NCBI GenBank assembly: GCA_003481775.1 | Contig: QULU01000008.1 | Coordinates: 52,242-116,241, forward strand | DNA length: 64,000 nt | Source of the DNA: Clostridiaceae bacterium OM02-2AC | Lineage (GTDB): Bacteria > Bacillota_I > Bacilli_A > Erysipelotrichales > Erysipelotrichaceae | Reading direction: 5' to 3' | In this document: positions 1 to 12,400 of the stretch, in pieces | Numbering within the stretch: the stretch's first letter is position 1 | How the letters are laid out: every line of letters begins with the position of its first letter | Program-made: the position numbers and the translations under genes | Notes under the pieces: model-generated | What the model was told of the DNA's origin: nothing | The model's database searches: none | What the model saw: the letters and a program-made list of their open reading frames with translations, nothing else

Positions 1-3000
1 GGCATCTACTGCGATACCATCCTTTGTAACTACCTCACTGACATTGCCTGCCGGATCGATGGCACGGAAGGCTACGTTTACGATTTCCTCATCATTGAAT
101 GTCAATGGTGTGGTGTATTCCTTCCAATCTGTCCCATTGCTGCTGTATTCGATCTTCAGCAGCTGCGGATCGATGTCCTGCTCACCTGCCTGATCACTGG
201 CTGTTGCACGGATCATCAGACCAGGGCGATAGAAGCTGTTCAGTGTCAGCCTGTTCATCAGCTTCGCAGCCCCATCCTGACTGCTTTGTTCCATGGTTAC
301 CTGAACGACTGGTTTCGTTCTGTCGATCCTCAGCACATGGGCATCCCGATGGATGGCAGTACCACCGTTCTCAATTGGAATCACCTTCAGGCGATAGGTG
401 CCCTCCGGGATATCCCGAATCGTATACAGCAGGTTTTCCGGATCACTCGCTTCCAGAACGACCGGTTCCCCCTCCTGTCCTTCCGCTGCATAAGCTGTAT
501 ACCGCAGCTCCTGCAATCCGTTTGTGGACGGTGTTACCTGAATGTTGAGGTCCTTGATATTTGTCCAGTCATGGATATCCTCCCGAATCCTATAGGTTGT
601 GATATCGTCCCTGATTGTCAGTCGAACGGATTTTTCCAGCGTGTTCCCCACCGGTTTGGAGCCGTCCACAGCACGTACGAATACGATACCTTCAAAATCC
701 TGCGGTACACTCAGACTGTCTGCTGTACTCCAGTCACTTTCCTTCGATGTGACTGCATCACAGGCATCCCCGCTGCAGGACACGCGCTGAAATTCATAAT
801 GATCGATACCGGAGAGGGAATCTTCCCCCTGCGGTATGATCGTGATCGGTTCCTTGAAGAACAATCCGCCGGTGAGATCATGCAGGATCGTAGTGCTTCC
901 ATCGACCTCTGCGCTCAGCTTCAGCTCTTCCGGTGCGGAACCGTCGATATTGTAATACGTTTTTTCGATATCGGCAGGAGTCGACCAGTTGTCTTCCTCC
1001 CCCTCGATGTAATAGGCATAGAATTTATAAACGACATAGCGTCCCTCATTGTTGAAGATATAGGTTGGATCAGCTTCATCCACCAGCGTGAAATTCCGCT
1101 CGTTGTAGCCGATACCGTTGCCGCTTGCATCTGCCTGCAGGATCTGTGTAAAGGTCCCTGTCTTATAGCCTGGAGCGGTATCGCCGCTTGCCGGGAAGGT
1201 GATCCGTGTTCCAAGGTTGTACCATTTAGCTGCTTTTTCCTCAGCAGCATAGGAAGAGAACACCTGTCGCATGAATGCCATCGGACTGCGCTCTTCTTCG
1301 CTTACTACAGTCGCAGGACCGTCTGCCTGCTTCATGATCACCCGCGTGTCATATGGCAGAGAGATATACTCCTTGTCTTTGCTCTTCACCTTGAAGGTAA
1401 AACGGTAGGCACTCGTCTCATTGATATAGATCTTATCCTCATATTTCTGCCATGGTCCGTCCTTGCCACTCGTACTGTAATAGATTTCCTCCGCATCGCT
1501 CAGTACACGGATCGTCAGCGGCTGATACCAGAAATCGCCGAATGTAAAGCCGTCTGTCGTTTCCAGATCAAAGCTAGGCAGTGTATCGTCGATACCCGTG
1601 ATTTCGATCGTTTGGATCGCACTGTCACGCCCTGCACCATTGACGACCTTTACTTCATATTCACCATTGCGGTATGCATCATAGCTTACCGATGCACTTG
1701 TCCCCAACAGCTCCCAGCCGCTCTTCTGGCTGCGGATATAGATACCGCGTATTCCGGAAAGCGGAGGCTCTGTTACGTTAACATCGATTGCCGCATGATC
1801 ACCGGAAACTGTGCTGTTGAGTGTAAATGCACACTGATCTGCATTGATCATCACTTTGTGACGTACAGCTGCGGCAGCATTTCCCGCCTTATCACGCACG
1901 CTGATTTCGACATAGTATTCCCCATCCGGAAGACGCAGGGTTCCCTTGCCATCTGTTACCTTGATTTTCTGTGCTGCTTCCAGAGGGGTTGACGTATCTG
2001 CATCCGCATAGCGTGCATAGGTGGCTGTTTCTTCATCGATGCCTGAGAGATCGTCCCTGAATTCAACAAGATAGCTGTTGGATTTGCTCCATTCACTCAT
2101 ATCGCTGTCCGGCTTCACGATCACTGGCGCATCCTTATCCAGCGTGATTCCGTTGGAACGGATGATTGCTGTTTTCTTACCGAATTTGTTCTCGCCGTAG
2201 GCGTACATGCTTCCGCGGAAATTTTCCGGTATGCTTACCGGCGCGATGTATTCCTGCCAGCTGACTGGATCATATCCATTGCGTTCATCGGCGAACTGAT
2301 AATAGATCCTTCCGTCTGTATCCTCGCTTGCCTCTGTTTTCATCAGGGTCAGCGTGATCAGATCACCGGCACCGTAATACTGATCAAAGGTGATATTGTT
2401 CGGACTGCTGCTGATTGCCGCATCACTGCCGACCTTCATCATCAGCGTTCCTGCTTCACTCTTATCGATGTTGACATAGACCGTATCCTCTGGCGAAGAA
2501 GTCGTACGTCCCAGCTCATCCGCTGTACGGAAGATGATTTTATTCTCTCCCGCTTTTGAAATCAGTACGCTGTTCTTCCTGTGCCAGGTCGTTCCATCAT
2601 CCAGACTGTATTCCACCCATTCCTTTGCACCGTTCGTATCTGCTGTAAAGGTTGTGGTGATGTTCACCGGATCACTTACCCATTTACTGGATTCACTGTA
2701 ATCTGCATATTCATTGATGATGACCGCATCAGGGGCTTCCTGATCGACCTTGATTGCATAGGTTTCGTCCATGATCGTTTCATAGGTATCGCTGCCCTTG
2801 CTCAGGATCGTCTTGAACTGATAGATATAGGTTCCGGTCGCATCTGTTACGATATCAGCTCCTGCTGTATATGGTGCCCAGTCTCCCCACACGCCATCCT
2901 TCTTCTGTCGTACTTCCAATGTCAGATCTGCTGTGCTTTTCGGATCTGTCGCACGAAGCTTCACATCCGTCGTATTCCATGTACCGAAGGTATACTCCTT

Positions 3001-6000
3001 CTCCACACCGCTGTCGTCATAAACTGCCTTCACTTCCAGAATCGGATCCTCTTCGATGATGTTGGTGATTTCGATCGTCGCTTCCGCACTGCCGCCCTTC
3101 TCCATTTCAACACGGACGATATACGTACCGTTTTTAGAGACTGGGAAGCTGTAGCTGCGTTCATCCTGTTCACTCTGTACATCGATCGTATCACTGCCGA
3201 CGCGTTCTACCGTTATGGATTTCACCTGATCATCCGCATCGATACTTCCGCCGATCTCGATACCCAGATCGAAGGTCTTCACCGGCTTACGGATATCGAT
3301 CAGTGTGATCGTCGGATCATCTGCATAGATCTTCACATGCACAGGATCACTTTGTGTATCATGTCCCTTGACCTCATCACTGATTTTGAATATGACAGTA
3401 TGATCACCTACCGTATCGATCGTGATCGTATCACTGTCTGTCTTCGTCCATTCGAGTCTGCCCTGGGCATCCAGCTTATGGTCGATGTTGTAGTAGACCG
3501 TCTCCTTGCTTCCATCCCCATATTTGGTTCCATCCGTATAGTCACTCGTATCACGCAGCATCGTCACTGTCCTGCTCTGCTTGAACCAGTTCTCATAATC
3601 CTCACGGTTAGCGATTTCCGGCTTCTTCGGCGCCTGCAGATCGACCTTTACCGTGTATTCACTGTAGGTAACGATATCCTCAGCACCATCTTTTCCTTCA
3701 TATACAGCCTTGAATTCATACGTGTGTGTACCCGTCGTGTCGAATTTCAGATTCTGGTAATATACGTGGTCTGCATCGATGTATGTGCTGTCACCCTTCC
3801 TGCGGTAGCTCAGCTTCGCATTGGTATTCGTACTGGTTTCCAGCACAACGGCACTTCCGCTCCATACGGATGGATCATAGCCGTTATCTGCACGATGCAC
3901 GATGACCGGTGCTTCAGATTTGATATTGCCGATTTCAATCTCTCTGACCTCGGACATCTGTTCTGCATTGTTGACGACACGGAAGTAATATGTTCCATTC
4001 TCGATGAATTCATATGGATACTTCTCTTTGCCTTCAACTGCCGGGATCGTATCGATCACCTCATAGCTATCCTCTGCCTTCTTCTCCAGCAGCTGGATCT
4101 CCTTTAATCCGCTTCCGCCGACGACCGGAATCAAGTCTCTTGTCGTACTTGCCTGCGGCTTCGTGGTCGCTCCTTCCACCTTCAGATCCGGTGTTACGGT
4201 ATCGATCATGACCTTCGGATACTTCGTCTGTGTCCTGCCGCTCATATCCGTCACGACGATCTTGACCAGGTACTGTCCATCCTTCAGGTTACGGATGATG
4301 CCTTCCCGATATCCATCCGCATCCACGTTGTCGGTCAGCTCAACCTCACCGCTTTGTGCCGGATCCTCACTGCTGTATTCCACCTTCGCGATACCGGATT
4401 CCATATCCTTGACCTGAATCTTCATCGTATTGACATCGCTCCAGGCTGTCGCATCGTTTGGCACCTTCAGGATCGGTGCGCTGTTATCGATCGTGACCAG
4501 ATCACTGCGGATGATTCCTGTTTCATTGCCGGCTTTATCCACGCCGCGTGCATAGATGACGCCCTTCGTTCCCGGAAGCAGCTGGAAGTCACCGTGGTCT
4601 TCCCCGTCAGCGACCTTCACCTTTGTCCAAGGATCATCGGCACTGAAGGTATCCCCCGGCTTCACAAGCTGATATTCAATCGTCTCGACACCGGAGATAT
4701 TGAAGTTTCCACCGATCTCGATCGTCTGGCTGTCCTTATAGAAGATACCTCCTGTCAGGATATCCAGGAAGTCCTGATACCTGTTGTCTCCGGCTTTGAT
4801 ATAGAAGTCTGTCGGTCTCGTACTGTCCAGCTTCACATGCAGCTCACTGCTTTCGGATACACGTTCCAGCCGGTCTCTTGTACGGATCTGCACGATATGA
4901 TCCTTATCATCTACGATTTTGATTTTATCGCTCTTTGGATTCTTCGTTGCTGTCCATAACAGTTCCCCGTCAAAGTCTGTTGCTCCGTCGATGTTATATT
5001 CCAGCCATTCATCACAGCCCTCACTCGCATCGATTGCGGCTTCCAGGAATGCTTCATACGCATTGTGCCAGCTTGCATTGTCATACTTCGTTACGGTAGC
5101 CTCACTGAACAGTGGTCGCTTCGGTGCGGAGCGATCGATATTGACCTGGAAGAGAATGCTTGGTCCAACCACATCCTGATAGGTGCTTCTAAATTCATAG
5201 ACCATGCTTCCTTCATCTGCCGCCACCGTCTTATACAAGCCGCTGTCTTCCCTGTCCGCCTCGATGATCGTCCAAGGTGTTGTGACAGATCCCATCTTCT
5301 GATCGATGACACGCATCTCCATCGTCAGCTCATCTTCTGCGATCTTGCCGCTCGTTTCCCGTACCTCCAGCGTGATATCCTGATCACTCCATGTCGTTCC
5401 GCCTGTATAGGCAGCATCCGGCTCCTTCGTCTTATAGGCGCTGATGCCCAGTGTCGTGGATACGCTGCTGATATTCGTCACTGTCAGGATCTTTTCACTT
5501 GTGACCCCGGAGGATGTGACAGCTGTGATCTTATAGACACCGTTGCTGTTGATCGTAAAGCTTTTGTCTGTCAGGATGTCCTGCGGAGTCGTACTTCCGC
5601 TCTCCCATGTCAGACTCGTCAGCTCTGTATAAAGCCCACTCATATCCACATCGACCTTCACCGGTATGCTCGTCACTTTTTTATCCAGCTCTGCGTCCAC
5701 CTTCAGCTGCGGACCGCGGTTTTCAAACATGACGCTGTCCAACTTCGCCGTACCGCTCTTTCCGGCTTTGTTTCTTGCGTACAGATCGATCACGTACCTG
5801 CCGTTTGGCAGATCACGCAGGGTCACATTGTTATCCTTGTCGATATCTTTTAAATCGATGGTATGCTTTGTCACGATTCCATAGCGTGTCGTCGTATACC
5901 ATACCTCATGCAGTCCGGAAAGCGTCGGTGTGATCGTCGCCTTTACCGTGTTCTCCTTCTGCCACGTACTCATCGCCGCGGTCTGGAACACGATCTGCGG

Positions 6001-9000
6001 AGCAGCCGTATCAACGACGATTCCTTCCTCCGTCACTGCGGTCAGTGTTCTGTTGCCTGCATTATCCGTCGCTCTTGCATAGACCTTTCCCTTGAAGCCG
6101 TCTTCGATCGTAAAGCTTCCCGTGTAAGTCTGCCAGCCGATCATCTCATTGTAGCTTTCTCCTGCACCTTCATCGATCAGCTGATATTCGATTTTTCTGT
6201 TTCCGGAGATATCGCCATTTGCGCGGATATTCACTTCCACTGTCTCATCGAACATGTTCGGGAACAGGTGGTTGATGAATTCCTTCGCTGTGCTCTTCTC
6301 GATTCGTATCTGCAGATCACTCGGTGCGGTCTTATCGATATTGACCGTCACACTTTGTTCCGCTGTCGGCCGGTTCAATTCATCATTGCCTCGGAATTTC
6401 ACAGTATGCGTGCCCTCATGATCCAGGATCACACTGTCTCCCTTGACCCAGGCAGACTGATTGGCATCATAATACTCCAGCCATTCATCGATTCCCGTCG
6501 TATCATCCGGTGTGTAGGTTGCCTGGATCACACGCTTATCGTTGAACCATGTGTCCTGTGCGTATCGGCTGCTGTCTTTGATCGTTACATCCTTCACCTC
6601 GTACTTATCGATTTTTACGATAAAGGTTCTGGTATCTGTCGTACTGTCGTTTTTGATCGTTACGATATGGATGCCCTCGCTGCTGATCGTGAAGGTCCCG
6701 TCATTTTCAAAATCTGTATAGATACCGCCATCTACAGACGCTTTGAATACTGTCGTCCCTCTTGCTTTGAAGATGACATCATGTGCCGTCCAGGAAGGCT
6801 CCGCCGGTGTATCCGGCAGCTCTTCTGCGTTACGATAGTCGATCTCCTTGTTATCCAGATCCAGTGTACGGATATCCAGTCCCATGATATCGTCCATATC
6901 CTCTGCGATATTGGTAACCTCCAGCACCTCTTCAACACGAACGCCTGCATTGTTCGTCAAAGTGAAGGTATAGGTACCGTTCTTCAATACCTTGTAGCGA
7001 TAATCAGGGCCTGTGATCGATGTCTCCTCGATCTTTCCGCCATCCTGCAATGCAGCACGCACACTCAGCTGCTTGATACCGCTGGCACCGACGAGCGGCT
7101 CCAGCACCAGATCATTGGCAGCCGTGAAGCTCAGTTCTTTATAGCCGCTGATTTTCAGTGTCGGCTGCTTGCGGTCGATCCGGATCGTTTCCGTTGCCTC
7201 GCTCTGATTTCCCGCCTTGTCACTACCGGTCACATGCAGCTCATATTCCCCGTCATGCAGATTACTGATCCGTGCTCTGTTATCATTGATTTCGACCTCG
7301 CCTTCCACCGGTGAAGTCTCATAGGTTTCATAGCTGATCTTTCGGATACCGGAAGCATTGCCGACGATGGCATGCTCCACATCGGAGAAATCACTCACAT
7401 CTACATCCACATACTCCTGTGTACTCCAGTCCCCGCCATGATGATCAATGGAGATCTGCGGTGCCACGGTATCGATCACGATCCCGTCTGTACGGATGAT
7501 ATTCGAGGTGTTTCCTGCCTTATCCTTCGCCTTCGCATAGATGAAGCCCTTGAAATCGTTCTCCAGCGACAGCGGACCTGTGTATTCCTGCCATCCTGCT
7601 TCTCCCGCATTCTGGGCATAGACATTCACGTAATCCTTTGGATCGGATACGATCTGGATATACACCTTATCTTCTCCCGAAATCCCATAGTTTCCGCTGA
7701 TCACGGCTTCCTTGGCTTCATTGTGATAGATGCCGAAGGTGATCGTGCTCAGGAAGCTGGAATAGGAATTCTTATCGATCTTCACTCGGAAATCCCGGAT
7801 CGTTTCCTTATCGATATATACATTGATCCTTGTTCCCGTATCATCATTTCCGCTTCCGATCTCATCGTTCTTTCTTACATACAGCTCATGCCTGCCTGTC
7901 TCAGAGACCTCATAGGTATTTCTGCTGTTATGCATCCAGGTCGTACCGTCTTCACTGTATTCCACCCATTCGTTACAGCCTGAAAGATCCCTTGTAAATG
8001 TCGCTTTGATCGTCTGCGTCTTGTTGTACCACGGTGTATCCACGACTGCATAGGCATCCTGGTTTTGGATGTTGATATGATCATCCCATACATCATCGAT
8101 CCATACACGGAAGCTGTAGGTCTCGGATACGGCATCGCTTGCATTTCTTGCACGCACGTTGATCGTGTGTCGGCCACGGCCGCTCACGTTCAGGGATGCT
8201 GTCCTGCCTTCATCCGCTGTCGCTGTCCACGTGCTGTCTCCGTCTTCCTGATATTCATAGGTGACTGCCCCGCTCACATCCGGATTTTTGACAGTGATAT
8301 CCAGTCTTACGCTTTGCGCATCGGTCCATGTACCGCTCGTATATGCTGCTTCTGTAGCATCCGCTGCGATCGCTGTCCCGCTTACGCCGATGACAGGCTT
8401 TGGCAGACTGATGCCATTGATTTCGATATCCTTCGTGACCGTCTTGCCGGAATTGGTCGTCAGTGTGACCTCATAGGTTCCGTTACCGCTGTCTTTGCCG
8501 ATCACGGCTTTTCCGCCATAGAAATGCTGCAGGGTATCCGGTACGATGACTCCATTTTCTTTCTTCTGAATCGTTGCATCATACAATCCGCTGATGCCGA
8601 TGGTCGTCTTATCATCCTTATCCTTCGTGATCAGTTCAAGATTCGCATTGGAGCTTGTGTATTTGATATCCATATCGAATACCGGTGTCGCCATATCGAT
8701 GTTGACATAAGCGATCGTCTCCACACTGGAGCGGTCATAGGCGTCGTTGCTTCGGATCCGTATCACATGCTGCTTATCACCGGAAATCTTGATTTCATAG
8801 TTCTTCGTCGCTGCATTCAATTCTGCTTTCCGCCATTTTGGATTCGCATCCGTTGCATCGATATATTCGATCCACTGTCCCAGTCCGGATGTATCCGCAA
8901 CAAATTCCACTTCCAGTGTCTGGCTGCGGCCGTACCACTTCGTCCGGGTATAGTCGTCCACTTCTCCACGTACCAGGATCGGCGCAATCGGACGCTGTGT

Positions 9001-12000
9001 ATCCTGAGCGATGATGATACTTTCTTCATTGCTGATGAGGATCGGCGCTGCTGTCGGATTATCCGGATCCAGCATCACTGCACGGAAGCGATACTCCCGC
9101 TGCCCGTTTCCATAGACAGAGAACCGTCCGGTCTTCGTCGATGTCCCGGTATCCTCGATGTTCGTCCAGTCGCTGGTAAGCTGAACACCGTCTGCGTCAT
9201 ATTCCTGATACTGGAATGTCAGATCGGCAGGCTTGATAGCCCCTTCCGTATTGCTCAACACGATCTCGACATGCTCACTCGTCCACTCTCCGGAGGTGTA
9301 TCTGTCCTGTGTCTCATCCTTACCGGTGAAGGCCTCCACCTTCAGCTTCGGAGCCACATCGTACACATTCGTGATGGTCAGCTCCTCCACCGTACGTACA
9401 TTCTCTCCGTCATGCTCTGCATTCGCGATCGCTTCCACTGCGAATTTTCCGTTTTTCGGAACACGGATCGTATATACCTGCACATCCGCACCCGTTAAAA
9501 CCTCAGGTGCCCTGTTGGATTCCGTAAGCCCGCTGATGCCCTTACCATCCAGTGTCACATTCAGCTGTTTCTGTCCGCTGATGGCATTCTGCACTTCGAT
9601 GACCAGCTCTTTTTCCCGAACAGCACCGTCTGCACTCTTATCCAGAATAGCGATCTTCGGTGCTCCGGTATCGATACGTACCGGATATATGACGGATTCC
9701 ACATGGTCACTGTTGTCCTCTGCCGTGAATTCGATCGTATAATCACCGTCCGGAAGATCACGCAGTGCCGCATTTCCCTCATCATCCAGTGTCAGTGTTC
9801 CACCGGTGAAGTCCTCTGTTCCTGCATAGGTCGTCGTATAGGTGACCTTGCCTTCCTTGATCCCGCTTCCGGAATCTACGGCTGTCACTGCAATGCTGTT
9901 GATATCTGTCCAGCTTACAGACAGATCCTTCGGTGTGATCGTCAGGCTTGGTAATGTCGCATCCACCTGAATACCGTCAAACTGAACCGTATTGGATGCA
10001 TTTCCTGCATAGTCCATGCTGCGTGCGAACAGCTTTCCGTTGAAGTCCTCTTCGATATTGACTTCCCCTTTATAGGCATCCACCCATTGCGTCTCATCCG
10101 GCTGCAGTGCATCTGCGGCTGCCAGCTGATACTGATATTTTTCCAGACCACTGCCTCCCGCATTATCCGCACCGTCAAAGGTATAGGTGATATGATCCTT
10201 GAAGTAGGCGCCTCCTGTCAGCATATTCAGGAAGCTCTCTGCTGCACTTTCCCACTTGTCCTTTTTCTCCGTGATCTCCGTGATGGTCGGTGCCGTCATA
10301 TCGATACGGACAGTCGATGTGGTCATGGATTCCGCACTGACACGATCCATCGAATCCTTCGTTCGTACGATCACACGATAGGTTCCTTCTTTATCCAGAC
10401 GAATGGTCTCCTCTGCCTGGCCGATCAGGGAATCCTTCCAGCTGATCTCACTGCCTGTCGTATCCTGCACAGGATCATATTCCTGATAGTCTTCTCCCAC
10501 CAGCTTCTGAATACGATACTGGATCCATTCCTCAGCACCGGTATCTGCCGGTGTGAAAGCCACCTTCACATCCTGTGCGGCGTTCTTCCATACACCGTTC
10601 TTGAATTCATCGCTGTTTGTAAATTTCGGTGCACTCGGACCTGTCTTATCGATATTGTCGATCGTCAGAGTTTCACCATAGGCTGCGATATTTCCTACCG
10701 CATCCTTGACCTTGATATTAATATTTTCTGTATTCTTTTCAAAGGTATAGGTAAATACCTTTGGATCCTTACTGCTAGCTTCTATCCAGGTCGCTCCATC
10801 ATCGATACTGTAAGCAGTGATCCCGGATGCTTCACTTTCTCCTGCACACTCAACACGCAGCGTTACGAAGGCTGTCGTGATCTGCGGAGACTGTGGATCG
10901 AGGGTCACCTTGCGGATGATCGGTGCTTTCGCATCATGACGGATGCGCAGGCCCTTTTTTGTCGTGGAGTATGGAATGTCATCCACATCGCCATCCTTGA
11001 CAACACGGAAATATAGATCGCGGTTCATATTCTGGCTTTCCCTGATGTTCAGGGCAAAGACACCGTCTGTCGCATCGATCTGCGTCCAGTTTGTGGAGGT
11101 CGGCGAATCCGCATATTCATAATACTTCACCGTATCGCCATCGTTGAGACCGCCGCTCAATGTGATGGTAAGATCATCGCTCGTCCACTCTCCGTCATAC
11201 GCAGACCCGTCCTTATCGACGGTCGCTGTATAGCTGATCGGTACGCTTGGCTGTTCCACACCGATATCCACGGATGTCTTTTTCACATCCACGGATGCCG
11301 TTGCGACATTGGCACCGCTTACTGCACGGAAATAATAGGTTCCTTCAAAATCATCCGCAATCAGGATACTGTAGGAGCCGTTATTCTTTTGGATTTCACT
11401 CCATGGGATCTCCTCATCACTTGGAAGGTCCCCGTCAGCTCTTGCTTTTGGCTTCCAGCCGGAAGGAACACCACGGCAATAATACTTCACACCGCTGACA
11501 GGAATTTCCCCATCCGGCGTGATGGTAAAGCGCAGACCCTTTTTCGCAGCAGCACCTTCCACATATTCCTCCTGTGTCGCTACATCGATGATCTTTAAGG
11601 AGAGCTTCGGTATCGCTTTATCTTTGCGAACCTTAAAGACCTTCTCCTTCCCTTTTACATCTGCCCTGGAAACAGCACGGAAATGATATTCCGCAGCTTC
11701 ACTCACCTTAGAGCTGTCTGTTTCAAACATGTTCAGTGCTTCATCGCTTCCAGCCTTTTTGCCAAGACTCTTCCAGACAAGATCCTCCGCCTTGTTCCCG
11801 GCATCTGTCCATGCCTTGATATCGGCAGTTGTCGTATATTCGTAATGATCGATCCCATACTTCAATTCCTTCAGTTCATCCGCAGAAAGAGACAGCGTAA
11901 TCTTGATATCACTGCCGCTCCAGTTCGGTATGATTTGATCATCTTCGTTTTTTATATCTCCTCCTGCATACACGGTATCACTGCCATCCTTCAACACAGC

Positions 12001-12400
12001 AGAAACAGCAGGAGCAGCAGGCTGCGTGGAATCCATGTACAGCTTCTGTTCGATGGTCGTTTCTCTTCCCGCCTGATCGACTGCAGTCACCTTGACCCAG
12101 AATGCTTCTTTCCCCTGCAGTTCAAAATAAGGCTCACAGTCCTTGAATTTTTCATCCGCAGTCTGAATGGTCTGTGTGATGACCTCCTTGGAATCATCGA
12201 CCTTGCCATCGGTTGTCAGCGGTGTAGCTGTCAGCTTATAGGACTTGATTCCGTTTTCAATCGGAACCGCATCCGGCTTCAGCGTATCGCCGTTATACAT
12301 ATCGGATGTATAATCATTCGCATGCGGAATCAGCTTTGTATGTTCAGTTGCGTAACTATCATCCAGATCATCCCCGGGCTCTGTACGAAGAAGTGGGCCG
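1..12400 (-). repeat. Ig-like module array coding repeat, about 1.5-kb superunit
   Basis: The encoded protein repeats a fixed order of module types. One type contains EWVEY(S/Y). The next carries a phrase like FL..LT.G.FYKD followed by ISG..IEYQ. Then come a DTAP.I..W module, a module ending NGTYTF..TNNAG..., and a module with YTSGTW. The FL..LT.G.F phrase appears near plus-strand positions 4750, 6270, 7750 and 10215 and, degenerate, near 2420, 870 and 230. Spacings of about 1.5 kb, and once about 2.5 kb, suggest duplication of a roughly 500-residue block with later loss or gain of modules. The copies are well diverged at protein level and no long exact DNA repeat is obvious by eye. Confidence 0.7.

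Noticed and set aside
286..11016. Series of long plus-strand open frames (286-1992, 2581-4107, 5863-7314, 8065-9498 and others).
   Set aside because: All lie in the frame exactly antisense to the codons of the giant adhesin. They lack ribosome binding sites and read as Ile/Asp/Arg/Cys-rich nonsense. They are by-products of biased codons in the repeats.
1..12400. Repetitive region considered as a CRISPR array.
   Set aside because: There are no short identical direct repeats with unique spacers; the repetition is at protein level with diverged DNA.
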